From NCBI RefSeq assembly GCF_006974125.1, contig NZ_CP037858.1:1364001-1428000 (forward strand): DNA of 64,000 bases, read 5' to 3'. Position 1 is the first letter of the stretch; each line of letters opens with the position of its first letter. A model generated the notes under the pieces. It did not search any database. It was not told the DNA's origin and saw only the letters and a program-made list of their open reading frames with translations. The DNA comes from Stenotrophomonas maltophilia (lineage in GTDB: Bacteria > Pseudomonadota > Gammaproteobacteria > Xanthomonadales > Xanthomonadaceae). This document shows positions 39,030 to 46,930 of the stretch, in pieces. Both the position numbers and the translations under genes were made by a program.

Positions 39030-39542
39030 ATGTCGTTGCAGATCCGCCGCGCCACCCTCGCCGATGTCGACGCACTGTCGGCCATCGCCATCACCACCTA
39101 CAACGAAACCTGGGGCGACTCGTACCCGGCGCAGGAGCTGCTGGATTTCCTGCAGGCGCACTACAGCAGCGAACCGCAGCGCGCCGAACTGTCCGACCCG
39201 CGCAGTGCGATCTGGCTGCTGATGGACCGCGACAACGTGGTCGGTTATCTGGCCGCCGGTGCCAACACCCTGCCGCACACGGATGCACGCGAGGGCGACA
39301 TCGAACTGAAGCGGTTCTACATCCTGGCTGCACACCAGAACGGCGGCCATGGCGCACGCCTGATGGATGCGTTCATGGAGTGGCTGGACCACCCGCACCA
39401 CCGCACTCTGTGGGTGGGCGTGTGGGAAGAGAACTTCGGCGCGCAGCGCTTCTACGCGCGCTATGGCTGCAGCAAGGTCGGCGAGTACGACTTCATCGTC
39501 GGCGACACCCACGACCGCGAGCTCATCCTGCGCCGACCGTGA
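39030..39542 (+). CDS. GNAT-family N-acetyltransferase
   Basis: 170 residues of the GCN5-related acetyltransferase fold. The N-terminal beta strand IRRATLADVDALSAIA and the acetyl-CoA loop (AAHQNGGHGARLMDAFMEWL) are visible, then WVGVWEENFGAQRFYARYGC, which is the typical C-terminal part. The acceptor is unknown. It resembles the second GNAT protein at 60.0-60.5 kb closely in this last segment. It lies 80 bases after copB with its own likely promoter. Confidence 0.88.
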   Translation: MSLQIRRATLADVDALSAIAITTYNETWGDSYPAQELLDFLQAHYSSEPQRAELSDPRSAIWLLMDRDNVVGYLAAGANTLPHTDAREGDIELKRFYILAAHQNGGHGARLMDAFMEWLDHPHHRTLWVGVWEENFGAQRFYARYGCSKVGEYDFIVGDTHDRELILRRP

Positions 39543-39552
39543 CCGCATCCCT

Positions 39553-39614
39553 GTAGCGTCGAGCCATGCTCGACCATGGCCTGCAACATCCAGTCGAGCG
39601 TGGCTGGACGCTAC
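39553..39614. repeat. Inverted pair of SMAG (GTAG) palindromes
   Basis: GTAGCGTCGAGCCATGCTCG at the left and its mirror ending GGACGCTAC at the right form a long hairpin in the gap between the convergent acetyltransferase and zinc-ribbon genes. Confidence 0.8.
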
Positions 39615-39617
39615 AAA

Positions 39618-39945
39618 TCAGAAATCGAACAACTCCGACAGGAAGCTGTCCTTCTTCTTTTTCTTGTAGCCGTGGCCGTACTGCTGGCCACGGTTGTCCT
39701 CGTAGCGCTGGCCAAGGTGGCGGGTATCGCGATGCATCACCGGGGGGGGGCGCGGCGGCCGGCTGCGACTGCACCGGGGCCGGCGCTGGTACCGCAGCAC
39801 CAGCACCGGCGCGCTCGATGATCTTGTCCAGCTCGCCACGATCCAGCCACACGCCGCGGCAGCCCGGGCAGTAATCGATCTCGATGCCGTGGCGCTCGGC
39901 CATCTGCAGGGGCTGGGTCTTGCATACGGGGCACAGCATCGGCAT
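39618..39945 (-). CDS. TFIIB-type zinc-ribbon protein, reading frame broken at a nine-C tract
   Basis: The frame starting at 39945 encodes a zinc ribbon (MPMLCPVCKT... then IDYCPGCRGVWLDRGELDKI), i.e. two CxxC knuckles plus the WLDRGELDKI motif of this small family. At 39742-39750 the coding strand has nine C. Read as it stands, translation continues in the wrong frame to 39523 (140 residues). Removing one C restores a frame ending HRDTRHLGQ...GYKKKKKDSFLSELFDF at 39618 (108 residues), which looks like the genuine C-terminus because Lys-rich FLSELFDF tails are typical of this family. The tract could be a sequencing error, a fixed mutation or a slippage switch. Confidence 0.75.
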
Positions 39946-40088
39946 TGCTCCTGTCAGTCTGGCGTCGACTGTACCTGCCCGGTGATGACTGTGCGGCAAC
40001 GCATGACCGATGGCACAGGGACTTCCGGCGCGTGCCGGCGGAAGCGGCCGGCCCGACACTGCGGCCTTGTCCCGCAGGGAGTGCGCGC

Positions 40089-40856
40089 ATGACCATGCTG
40101 TCCCGCCTGCCCAACCCGGTGCGCCTGTTGCTGGTGCTGCTGGGCGTTGGCCTTGGCCTGAACCTGCGCGATATCGCCGCGTCCGTCGGTGCACCGATTC
40201 CTGCGCTGCTCATCCCCTATGGCGGCAGCCTGCTCGACAACGCGCTGGCCGTGCTGATGGCGCTGCTGCTGGCTGCGCTGCTGCATCCCCGCGGCACAGG
40301 CCTGATGGCCAGTCTCGGGCTGCGCGGCAACGGCTGGAGCGGCCCGGGGTGGGTGCTGCTGGCCAGCCTGCCGTGCTGGCTGGGCCTGGCGCTGTTGGGA
40401 ACGCCCAACACCGCACTGACCGCCCTCGACGCGGCAATGCTCACCATCCTGTTCCCACTGGCCGAGGAAGTACTGTTCCGCGGCCTGGGTTTCATCCTGC
40501 TGGTGAAGATCGTGCGTGGCCCGTGGCCCCTGCTCGCACTGCCGCAGGCGCTGCTGTTCGGCTGGGTGCACTGGCTGGGCTTCGGCGGCTTCGACGGCGG
40601 AGGCACCGCCCTGTTCGTCGGCGCGGTGATCGCACTGGGCGGCTTCGTCTTCGCCTGGCTGGACCATCTGGATGGCGACACCCTGTGGTGCGGTCTGTCC
40701 CTGCACATCTCGATGAACCTGGCGTGGAATGTGTTCAGCCTCGATGACGCCGTCGCGCTCGGCTGGCAGGCCACCAGCCTGCGCATCGGCACCGCGCTGC
40801 TGGCAGTGGCGGTGCTGGCCTGGCAGGTGCGCCGCCGGCGCCAGCATCGGCTGTAA
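40089..40856 (+). CDS. CPBP-family intramembrane protease
   Basis: 255 residues with about seven hydrophobic segments. Motif 1 is FPLAEEVLFRGLGFI (EExxxR), motif 2 GWVHWLGFGG (metal-binding His) and motif 3 SLHISMNLAWNVF (HxxxN), the signature of CAAX-protease/bacteriocin-processing (CPBP) membrane proteases. The substrate is unknown. The ATG at 40089 is used because the family begins there; the longer open frame reads through non-coding sequence. Confidence 0.88.
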   Translation: MTMLSRLPNPVRLLLVLLGVGLGLNLRDIAASVGAPIPALLIPYGGSLLDNALAVLMALLLAALLHPRGTGLMASLGLRGNGWSGPGWVLLASLPCWLGLALLGTPNTALTALDAAMLTILFPLAEEVLFRGLGFILLVKIVRGPWPLLALPQALLFGWVHWLGFGGFDGGGTALFVGAVIALGGFVFAWLDHLDGDTLWCGLSLHISMNLAWNVFSLDDAVALGWQATSLRIGTALLAVAVLAWQVRRRRQHRL

Positions 40857-40948
40857 CGCCCACTTAGCCTGGCGTGCACGCCGGGATCACCCCCGGCTTG
40901 CGCATACTTGCGCGCCTTTTCATTGCTGCTTTCCGGAGCTGTAGCGTC

Positions 40949-41371
40949 ATGTTGTTGTCCAAGCGCCACGTCGAACCCTGCGTCCTTCTGATCGAGGACG
41001 CCGAGGAAACCCGCGAGCTGAGCCGTCTTGCGCTGGAAAGCCAGGCCTGCCACGTAGTGGGCGTGAGCTCCGCCGAAGCAGCGCTGGGCCTGCTCGCCGC
41101 TGGCGAGCGTTTCGATCTGCTGTTCACCGACGTCAATCTGGGCCCGATCAGCGGCATTGAAGCCGCCAACCGGGTCCGCGGCCTGTATCCCCAGCTGCCG
41201 ATCCTGGTGACGTCGGGCATGGACCAGCACCAGGTGCTGCCGCAGCTGCGCGATGGCATCCATTTCCTGCCCAAGCCCTACAACATGAGCGAGCTGCTCG
41301 ATGCCATCCGGCTGTGCTTCCGGCATGCCGATGTGGGCGTGTTGACCGGACCGGACGCACAGGCGGCGTGA
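40949..41371 (+). CDS. Stand-alone response-regulator receiver
   Basis: 140 residues forming one receiver domain: acidic pair in VLLIEDAEETREL, phospho-acceptor Asp in LLFTDVNLGPISGIE, Thr/Ser switch in ILVTSGMD and Lys in FLPKPYNMSELLDAI. No output domain and no kinase gene next to it, so its partner is unknown. It may act by protein contact. The start at 40949 is preceded by GGAG at 13 bases; upstream frame extension is not supported. Confidence 0.88.
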   Translation: MLLSKRHVEPCVLLIEDAEETRELSRLALESQACHVVGVSSAEAALGLLAAGERFDLLFTDVNLGPISGIEAANRVRGLYPQLPILVTSGMDQHQVLPQLRDGIHFLPKPYNMSELLDAIRLCFRHADVGVLTGPDAQAA

Positions 41372-41386
41372 GGCATTGATCCACGC

Positions 41387-41409
41387 GCATCCACGCCATG
41401 CGTGGATGC
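41387..41409. repeat. SMAG-type palindrome
   Basis: GCATCCACGCCATGCGTGGA and continuation: a palindrome of the ATCCACGC family located between the convergent receiver and esterase genes. Confidence 0.65.
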
Positions 41410-41418
41410 CGCCCGCCA

Positions 41419-42357
41419 TCAACCGCTGCTGTACGGTCCGGTACCCGGAAACACCTTCAACAGCGCGCGGGTGATCATGTCCGGATACACGGTGAAGTGG
41501 TCCTCGTCATCGATCACCATGTTCTCCACCTTCAACGATCGCCCGCTGCCGCGCAGCTGCTCGGCGAATTCGGCGTTGTGGCGCAGCATGTCGTTGCGGG
41601 TGAAATAGCGCGGTTCGGGCTTGACCGTCTCGAAGCTGCCGACTGACAGCACCACCGTGGTCGGCTGCGCGGGCGTCGTTGCCTCGGCCTGCAGGCGCGG
41701 CACAAGATGGTTGTCGAACCACAGCGACGGGCTGGACAGGATGTAGGTGCGGAACATGTCCGGGCGCGTGGTCAGCACATAGGCGCCGAACAGGCCTCCG
41801 TAGGAATGACCCGCATAGGCGCGCCGCGCCGGATCGGTGCGATAGCGCGCGTCGATCATCGGCAGCACCTGCTCGGCGAGGAAATCGCGGTAGTGCGCCG
41901 CGCCGCCATAGCTGACGTCATCACTGTAGTCACGCGGATCGGTACGCGCCGGGTCGCTGGGCGTGTAATCGCGCGAGCGGCTCTGCTTGGAGGTCAGGCC
42001 CTCCTGCGGCGGCAGCCCGACCAGGATGAAATCCTCCAGGTTGACGCCCTTCTGCCCCACCATGTTGCGCACGCTGCGCACCAGCGGGAAGCTGTAAAGC
42101 GCATCGGTCACGTACAGCACCGGGTAGTGCTTTTCCGGATGCGCGGCGTAGTCGGCCGGCAACGCCACCCAGACCGGATAATCACGGCCGATTGGATCGT
42201 GCACGCGCAATGCCTCGGTATCCGGCAGTACCACGCCCGGCGTGGCGGCGACCGCACTTTCCTTCGCTTCATTCTGCGCTGCCGGCGGTGCCACCGACAT
42301 CGCACAGCCACTCACGGCCAGGCAGGCCGCCACACTCCATCCACGCACACGCTGCAT
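41419..42357 (-). CDS. Exported esterase of the esterase D/Fes type
   Basis: 312 residues. The N-terminus (WSVAACLAVSGCAM) looks like a lipoprotein signal with Cys at about residue 18. The alpha/beta-hydrolase core includes YPVLYVTDALYSFPL, the nucleophile elbow AYAGHSYGGLFGAYVL and the late His in DDEDHFTVYP. This domain (PF00756 type) occurs in siderophore esterases and mycolyl transferases; the substrate here is not known. It forms a tandem with a second PF00756-type gene at 42440-43291 (83-base gap), probably an old duplication. Confidence 0.85.
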   Translation of the reverse strand: MQRVRGWSVAACLAVSGCAMSVAPPAAQNEAKESAVAATPGVVLPDTEALRVHDPIGRDYPVWVALPADYAAHPEKHYPVLYVTDALYSFPLVRSVRNMVGQKGVNLEDFILVGLPPQEGLTSKQSRSRDYTPSDPARTDPRDYSDDVSYGGAAHYRDFLAEQVLPMIDARYRTDPARRAYAGHSYGGLFGAYVLTTRPDMFRTYILSSPSLWFDNHLVPRLQAEATTPAQPTTVVLSVGSFETVKPEPRYFTRNDMLRHNAEFAEQLRGSGRSLKVENMVIDDEDHFTVYPDMITRALLKVFPGTGPYSSG

Positions 42358-42439
42358 CTACACGCTCCCGTTGCGGGCGGCGCACCCGATGGCGCCGCTG
42401 CCGCATCCTTGCATGCTGCGCAACCCGCTGCCAGTGCGG

Positions 42440-43291
42440 TCAGGGCGAGGCCGGCGGCGGTGCCGGGAACAGCGTGCGCAGCGCCTGCAACGCGGCCGGA
42501 TGATAGATCGTGGCGTGGGTTTCTTCCGGCAGCGGAAGGTACTTCACCAGCGGCGACGGCGAGGCCTGTTCCAGCAGCGTAGCCAGCTGTGCCGTGGATT
42601 TGGCCAGTTCCGGCTGGCCGCTACTGGCCAGGAACACGCGCGGCTGCGCATGCGTCAACGCCGGCAGCTGCTTGGCGGCACCGGCCAGCATCGTGCCCCG
42701 GTTCCACCACAGGCTGGGGTCCAGCGCGATGTAGCTGTTGAACAGCGACGGCTCCTGCAGCAGCGTCTCGACCACGAACAGGCCGGCCAACGATTCGCCG
42801 ATCAGCGCGCGCTCGTCGGTGATCGGGTAGCGCTGGCGTACCTGCGGCATCAGTTCATCGCGCAGGAACGTGCGGTAGGCCGCCGAACCACCGATGCGCG
42901 GCGCGATCTTCTGGTCCTGCGGATCCTTGCTGGGGCCGGTCATGTCGCGGCGGCGCTCGGTGTTCTCGATGCCGACCAGCAGGAACGGACGCATGCTGCC
43001 ATTGCCGCTCAGCACCTGCACCAGCCCCGCCACATGCAGGAAATCCTCGCCGATGCCACCGTCGGGCATGTAGAGCACCGGCAGCGGCGCCTTCGGGTCC
43101 AGGCCCCACGGCTGCGGGCGGTAGACATTGATGCGGCGGGTCTCGCCCAGCGCCTTCGACGCGATGGTGAAGGTCTCGCCGATCACCAGCGGGGTTGCGG
43201 CAGCTGATTGTGCGGACAGCGCCGGTTCGGCCGCCATCAAGGGTGCGGCGGTGATGGCGGACAACAACAGCGACAGCACGATGAGGCGCAT
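42440..43291 (-). CDS. Exported esterase of the esterase D/Fes type
   Basis: 283 residues with a cleavable signal peptide (LIVLSLLLSAITAAPLMAAE). The hydrolase core has VYRPQPWGLDPKAPLPVLYM, the elbow ALIGESLAGLFVVETLL with Ser in GESLAG, and the late His in PEETHATIYH. It is close in type to the IroE/Fes group that cleaves catecholate siderophores, but substrate is unproven. The start at 43291 is chosen because signal-peptide sequence begins there with AGGA upstream; the frame runs open further but passes through repeats. It lies upstream of the related esterase at 41419. Confidence 0.85.
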   Translation of the reverse strand: MRLIVLSLLLSAITAAPLMAAEPALSAQSAAATPLVIGETFTIASKALGETRRINVYRPQPWGLDPKAPLPVLYMPDGGIGEDFLHVAGLVQVLSGNGSMRPFLLVGIENTERRRDMTGPSKDPQDQKIAPRIGGSAAYRTFLRDELMPQVRQRYPITDERALIGESLAGLFVVETLLQEPSLFNSYIALDPSLWWNRGTMLAGAAKQLPALTHAQPRVFLASSGQPELAKSTAQLATLLEQASPSPLVKYLPLPEETHATIYHPAALQALRTLFPAPPPASP

Positions 43292-43381
43292 GGGGAAAAC
43301 CCATCCTGGGAAAGAGACCGAGGATACCGCCCTGCCGCAGGCATTGGCGGCTTCGGCACGCTCAACACCCCTGCCAGATGC

Positions 43382-43405
43382 GTAGATCCACGCCATGCGT
43401 GGATG
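43382..43405. repeat. SMAG (GTAG) palindrome
   Basis: GTAGATCCACGCCATGCGTG and continuation, a canonical GTAG repeat upstream of the esterase gene. Confidence 0.8.
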
Positions 43406-43412
43406 GACCACT

Positions 43413-43478
43413 GTAGAGCCGAGCCCACGCTCGGCTCGGCATTGGCGCGAACCGCAGCCGAGCATGGCTCGGCTCTAC
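43413..43478. repeat. Inverted pair of SMAG (GTAG) palindromes
   Basis: GTAGAGCCGAGCCCACGCTC at the left and a mirror copy ending ATGGCTCGGCTCTAC at the right. This is a second GTAG subtype (GAGCCGAGC core), also present at 47690-47778. Confidence 0.8.
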
Positions 43479-44047
43479 AACACCTCACCCAGGCGCGGAC
43501 GCCAACACCTCGGTCGTCGCAAATGCACCGACATTTGAGGGCATGACTCGCTGGTCGTGCCACCACTGCAGGCGAAAATCACGCCAACTTTCCACGTGAT
43601 ACATCACGGCATCGTCGCCGCCACCAGCTGTTCTCGACATTTTCCACCGCGGTAAGCCCGGCGCAAGCATGAACACGTCGCGCGCTGTCGCTTGCTGCAT
43701 CAGATGTGCCTGCGCCACCATCGTCGCGCGCCTGGGTACTGCATTTCTCTTCGGAGAATCCTCATTGAAATCCAAGCGCGTGCGTAAACACCATGCAGCG
43801 CCACCGACAACGGGTGGCACCGGGCCTGCAAGCCCGTGATGACTGTAAGCATGTTGTTTGCGCTCACCCGCCGACACTGTCCCTGGACCGTGCCGGCGGG
43901 TGATCCGTCGGCCTTCATGGCGGGCGGTGCGTGGGGGTTTTCGGACCCGCCGGTTAACTGCTTACTGTCATCCCGGCTTGCAGCCACGCATCGCCTGCCA
44001 CCCGTCCTACGCGGTGGCATTCCCACCCCAGCGCCGAGGAAGCCGAC
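43479..44047. other. Region without a recognisable gene
   Basis: About 570 bases with no convincing coding region. A minus-strand frame at 43485-43877 (130 codons, or 78 from an internal Met) has no recognisable domain and no clear ribosome-binding site. The stretch 43650-43800 is less GC-rich than its neighbours. The last 150 bases should hold the promoter of the gene starting at 44048. Confidence 0.4.
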
Positions 44048-44404
44048 ATGAACCAGCGTCCGTCCTATGCTTCAGATTCCGCCAGCGTCAACGATGACGA
44101 CGACAACCCTTCGCCCGAACTGAGCAGCTTCCTGGGCTGCCTCAGACGCATCCGCGCGGGCGAAGGCGCCGATGACTTGCCCTGGCCTGAAACCAGCCTT
44201 TCCGCAGGGCGCGGGGTTGCCCTGTCGCGGGTGGAACGGGCCGCCATCGGCATGCTGACCGTGGCGGAAATGCTGCACGCAGCCAACCGTTGTCGATCGA
44301 TGGCAACACCGGAACGCCATCTGGATGAGGGCGTGGTCGAGGGGCTGTTCTTCGCCTGCCGCAGCCTGGCGGAGCTGGTGTGCCGGGATGTGCGGCCGGA
44401 GTAG
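44048..44404 (+). CDS. Hypothetical protein
   Basis: 118 residues, soluble, no recognised domain. The N-terminal 25 residues are Ser/Asp-rich and probably disordered (ASDSASVNDDDDNPSPE). The rest is helical with four Cys (FLGCLRRIRAG, ANRCRSM, FFACRSLAEL, LVCRDVRPE). GAGGAAG upstream of the ATG supports translation. No functional clue comes from its neighbours. Confidence 0.65.
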   Translation: MNQRPSYASDSASVNDDDDNPSPELSSFLGCLRRIRAGEGADDLPWPETSLSAGRGVALSRVERAAIGMLTVAEMLHAANRCRSMATPERHLDEGVVEGLFFACRSLAELVCRDVRPE

Positions 44405-44482
44405 ATACACCCGTGCCACGAACCGGCCCATACTGGGGCCGGACCGACCCCGAGTCCCATCGAAACCTACAAGGAGGTTTGC

Positions 44483-44800
44483 ATGTTGAATGTCGTGATC
44501 GTTGCCGCGCTGGCTGCTGGCCCCGCTGCATCCGTACCGTACGCCGATTGCCTGCTCAGCAACATTCAGCCTGGCCTGTCCGATCGCGCTGTGCAGCTTG
44601 TGCAGCAGGCCTGTGCCGCGAAGCACCCCGACAGTTTCCTTGCCTCGCTGGAACTGGAGCGCACCTACAGCGTCCAGCGGCAGGCGCGGTTCGATGCGGA
44701 TCGTACCGCGGCCGAGCGGGCCGCCAACGCCGCAGCCTCTGCCGCACAGGCAGCGGCGGAGCGCGAGGCGGCGCGAGCGCAGGGTGCCAAGGCCAAGTAG
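44483..44800 (+). CDS. Small exported hypothetical protein
   Basis: 105 residues with a short hydrophobic N-terminus (MLNVVIVAALAAGPAASV), probably a signal peptide. The mature part has the segment YADCLLSNIQPGLSDRAVQLVQQACAAKHPD, in which two Cys could pair, followed by an Ala/Glu/Arg-rich helix. The pattern DCxL...A...QAC is seen in small proteins of unknown function in related bacteria. A strong AAGGAGG precedes the ATG. An intrinsic terminator follows at 44821. Confidence 0.75.
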   Translation: MLNVVIVAALAAGPAASVPYADCLLSNIQPGLSDRAVQLVQQACAAKHPDSFLASLELERTYSVQRQARFDADRTAAERAANAAASAAQAAAEREAARAQGAKAK

Positions 44801-44820
44801 GGGTTGGCGCAAGCAACAAA

Positions 44821-44845
44821 AAAGGCACCGCTTGACGGTGCCTTT
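44821..44845. terminator. Bidirectional intrinsic terminator
   Basis: AAAGGCACCG, loop CTTGA, CGGTGCCTTT: a perfect 10-bp stem flanked by A-rich and T-rich ends. It ends both the plus-strand gene at 44483 and the minus-strand tRNA-Lys. Confidence 0.88.
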
Positions 44846-44872
44846 CTGAATGACCTGGGTCATTGGATGCAA

Positions 44873-44948
44873 TGGTGGGCCGTGAAGGATTCGAACCTTC
44901 GACCAAAAGATTAAAAGTCTTCTGCTCTACCGACTGAGCTAACGGCCC
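44873..44948 (-). tRNA. tRNA-Lys (anticodon TTT)
   Basis: A 76-nt cloverleaf on the minus strand: acceptor 5' GGGCCGT pairs with ACGGCCC at the 3' end, followed by A and an encoded CCA. The D arm has AGCTCAGTCGGTAGAGC, the anticodon loop is CTTTTAA with TTT, and the T arm is GGTTCGAATCC. It decodes AAA/AAG. Confidence 0.97.
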
Positions 44949-44981
44949 ATTGCACTGCCCCAGCCTTTCGGCGGGGTGGGC

Positions 44982-45012
44982 ATTCTACCCTACTTTGCCG
45001 GGCCGGGTGAAA
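44982..45012 (-). promoter_or_regulatory. Possible tRNA-Lys promoter
   Basis: On the minus strand TTTCAC (45007-45012) and TAGAAT (44982-44987) are separated by 19 bases, with a GC-rich stretch before the tRNA 5' end. This is a sigma70-like arrangement with a wide spacer, so it is only a candidate. Confidence 0.3.
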
Positions 45013-45026
45013 CCCTGGTGCGTCGA

Positions 45027-45052
45027 GGTTGCCGGCCAGCGGCCGGCACTAC
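45027..45052. repeat. SMAG (GTAG) palindrome
   Basis: GGTTGCCGGCCAGCGGCCGG followed by CACTAC: the same subtype as the repeat at 843-906, in single copy upstream of the HExxH protein gene. Confidence 0.75.
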
Positions 45053-45126
45053 CCGATCTGGTGAGCCCTCTTAAACCTTCCGGGCCTCCGACGCATCCCA
45101 GCTGTGATTCCTACCCGGAGCCGCGG

Positions 45127-46083
45127 ATGCGCCTGCCCTTCTGCCTCATTGCCGCCCTGCTGCTGCCCTGCGCAGCCCTGGCCGCCCCCTCCCAGGTCGT
45201 CACCGACGACATCGCCCGCTTCTGGGCCACCTACGACGCGGTGCGCGCCGAGCCCGATGCCGAGCGCCGGGTGGCGCTGGTCCAGCAGCGCTACATCGAT
45301 CCAGGCAGCCCCGGCCTGCATGCGCTGATGCAGGTGCGCAACTACACCGCCCGCGAGTACGCCGAGGCCATGCAGGCGTGGCCGCGCTTCTGGACCTCGG
45401 TACGCCCGCTCACCGCCAACGCGCAGCAGGCCAATGCCACGCTGAAGCGCGATCTGGCCGCGTTCCGTGCGCTCTACCCTGCCCTGCGCCCGGCCACCAT
45501 CACCTACGCGGTGGGCGTGCTGCGTACCGGTGGTACCACGCTGGGCGACAAGGTGCTGATCGGCGCGGAGATGGCGCTGGGCGATGAGCGCGTGGACGTG
45601 AGCGAGCTGCCGGAGAAGATGCGCGAGCGCCTGCGGATCTTCTACGACAGCCGTCCCGGCGCGAACAACGCGCAGAACAACCTGCACGAGTACGTGCATA
45701 CGCAGCAGCGCGAGACCACCGGCAGCGTGGCCCAGTACGCGGTACGCGAGGGTGTGGCCGAGTATGTGGCCGAACGGTTGAGCGGGCGTCGGCCGGCATT
45801 GCCGCTGTACACCTACGGGCCCGCGCACGAGGTGGAGATCCGCGCGCGTTTCGTCGCTGAAATGGACGGCGAGGATCTGGACAACTGGCTGTACAACAGC
45901 GCCCGCAACGCGTTCGGGGTGAGTGATGTGGGGTACTACGCCGGCTATCGCATCGCGCAGGAATATATGCGGCAGCAGGTCGATGAGAAGGTGGGGATCG
46001 CGCGGATGATCGAATTGGATTACACAGATCCGGCTGCAGTGCGGGCGTTTATTGAAGCGTCGGGGTGGTTGCAGCGGCGGTAG
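45127..46083 (+). CDS. Exported protein with HExxH motif, putative zinc metalloprotease
   Basis: 318 residues. A signal peptide (LIAALLLPCAALA) precedes SQVVTDDIARFW. The motif NNLHEYVHTQQRETTG contains HExxH (HEYVH), and a downstream REGVAEYVAERLSG could supply the third zinc ligand Glu. This resembles predicted Zn-dependent proteases of the DUF2268 kind. No pro-domain is obvious; substrate unknown. The start at 45127 is favoured by GGAG upstream and by the signal peptide. The stop TAG is part of a GTAG repeat. Confidence 0.78.
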   Translation: MRLPFCLIAALLLPCAALAAPSQVVTDDIARFWATYDAVRAEPDAERRVALVQQRYIDPGSPGLHALMQVRNYTAREYAEAMQAWPRFWTSVRPLTANAQQANATLKRDLAAFRALYPALRPATITYAVGVLRTGGTTLGDKVLIGAEMALGDERVDVSELPEKMRERLRIFYDSRPGANNAQNNLHEYVHTQQRETTGSVAQYAVREGVAEYVAERLSGRRPALPLYTYGPAHEVEIRARFVAEMDGEDLDNWLYNSARNAFGVSDVGYYAGYRIAQEYMRQQVDEKVGIARMIELDYTDPAAVRAFIEASGWLQRR

Positions 46084-46179
46084 CGCCGGGCCGTGCCCGG
46101 CGCACAGTGCCAACCAAGGTTGGCACCCACCGAGGGAAGTTCACATCCACCAGGGAAGCCGGCCAGCGGCCGGCTCTAC
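46080..46179. repeat. Cluster of three palindromic repeats
   Basis: GTAGCGCCGGGCCGTGCCCG (46080-46104, supplying the upstream stop codon), GTGCCAACCAAGGTTGGCAC (46107-46126) and a GTAG copy in reverse (46156-46179, ending CCGGCTCTAC). They fill the gap between the HExxH gene and queC, whose 3' ends converge. Confidence 0.8.
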
Positions 46180-46186
46180 CGTGCAA

Positions 46187-46852
46187 TCAGGCGTACAGCG
46201 TGGGGTCGGCCACGCCGGCCTCGGCGAAGCCCTGTGCGCGCAGGCGGCAGGCATCGCAATGGCCGCAGGCGGCGCCGTTGGCGTCGGCGTTGTAGCAGGA
46301 CACGGTCAGGCCGAAGTCCACGCCCAGGCGCACGCCTTCGCTGACGATCTGGCCCTTGCTGAGGAACTGCAGCGGGGCATGCACCTTGATGCCCGCGCCT
46401 TCCACGCCCGATTTGGTGGCCAGGTTGGCCAGCGCCTGGAACGCGGCCACGAACTCGGGGCGGCAGTCCGGGTAGCCGGAGTAGTCCACCGCGTTGACGC
46501 CGCAGAAGATGTCGTTGGCGCCGAGCACTTCGGCCCAGCCCAGGACCAGCGACAGCATGATGGTGTTGCGCGCCGGCACGTAGGTGACCGGGATGCCGGC
46601 ACCACCGGCCTCGGGCACGTCGATGTCGTCGGTCAGTGCCGAGCCGCCGATGCTGCGCAGGTCCACGTCCACGGTCTTGTGCGCGACCACGCCCTGGGCC
46701 TTGGCCACGCGGGCGGCGGCGTCCAGTTCGGAGGTGTGGCGCTGGCCATAGCGCACGCTCAGGGCATGCACGGCGAAGCCCTGTTCCTGGGCCATGGCGA
46801 TGACGGCGGCTGAATCCATGCCGCCGGAGAGAAGCACGACTGCCTTCTTCAT
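46187..46852 (-). CDS. queC: 7-cyano-7-deazaguanine synthase QueC
   Basis: A 221-residue enzyme that turns carboxydeazaguanine into preQ0 with ammonia and ATP, in queuosine synthesis. The PP-loop is [30 protein letters not shown] and the zinc-binding end ([20 protein letters not shown]) are typical. ATG at 46852 ([11 protein letters not shown]) starts where the family does; the longer frame adds 12 residues without support. It lies 78 bases downstream of queE, the preceding enzyme of the pathway. Confidence 0.96.
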   Translation of the reverse strand: MKKAVVLLSGGMDSAAVIAMAQEQGFAVHALSVRYGQRHTSELDAAARVAKAQGVVAHKTVDVDLRSIGGSALTDDIDVPEAGGAGIPVTYVPARNTIMLSLVLGWAEVLGANDIFCGVNAVDYSGYPDCRPEFVAAFQALANLATKSGVEGAGIKVHAPLQFLSKGQIVSEGVRLGVDFGLTVSCYNADANGAACGHCDACRLRAQGFAEAGVADPTLYA

Positions 46853-46930
46853 GGGTAAAACATCCGGTTGGGAGGGGAAAGCCAGCACGCTGTCCCGCGC
46901 CGGAGTTACATCAGGGAACGTTGCCTGGGC

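Noticed and set aside
39523..39617. C-terminal tail of the zinc-ribbon frame as written (to 39523)
   Set aside because: This tail runs antisense through the GTAG inverted pair, whereas the frame shifted by one base at the nine-C tract ends in a plausible FLSELFDF terminus at 39618.
43485..43877. A 130-codon minus-strand frame
   Set aside because: No recognisable domain, no ribosome-binding site, no conserved-looking start, and it lies in a stretch with uneven composition. It cannot be supported as a gene.
44950..45126. N-terminal extension of the HExxH protein
   Set aside because: It reads through the tRNA-Lys upstream region and a GTAG repeat; a signal peptide and GGAG support the start at 45127.
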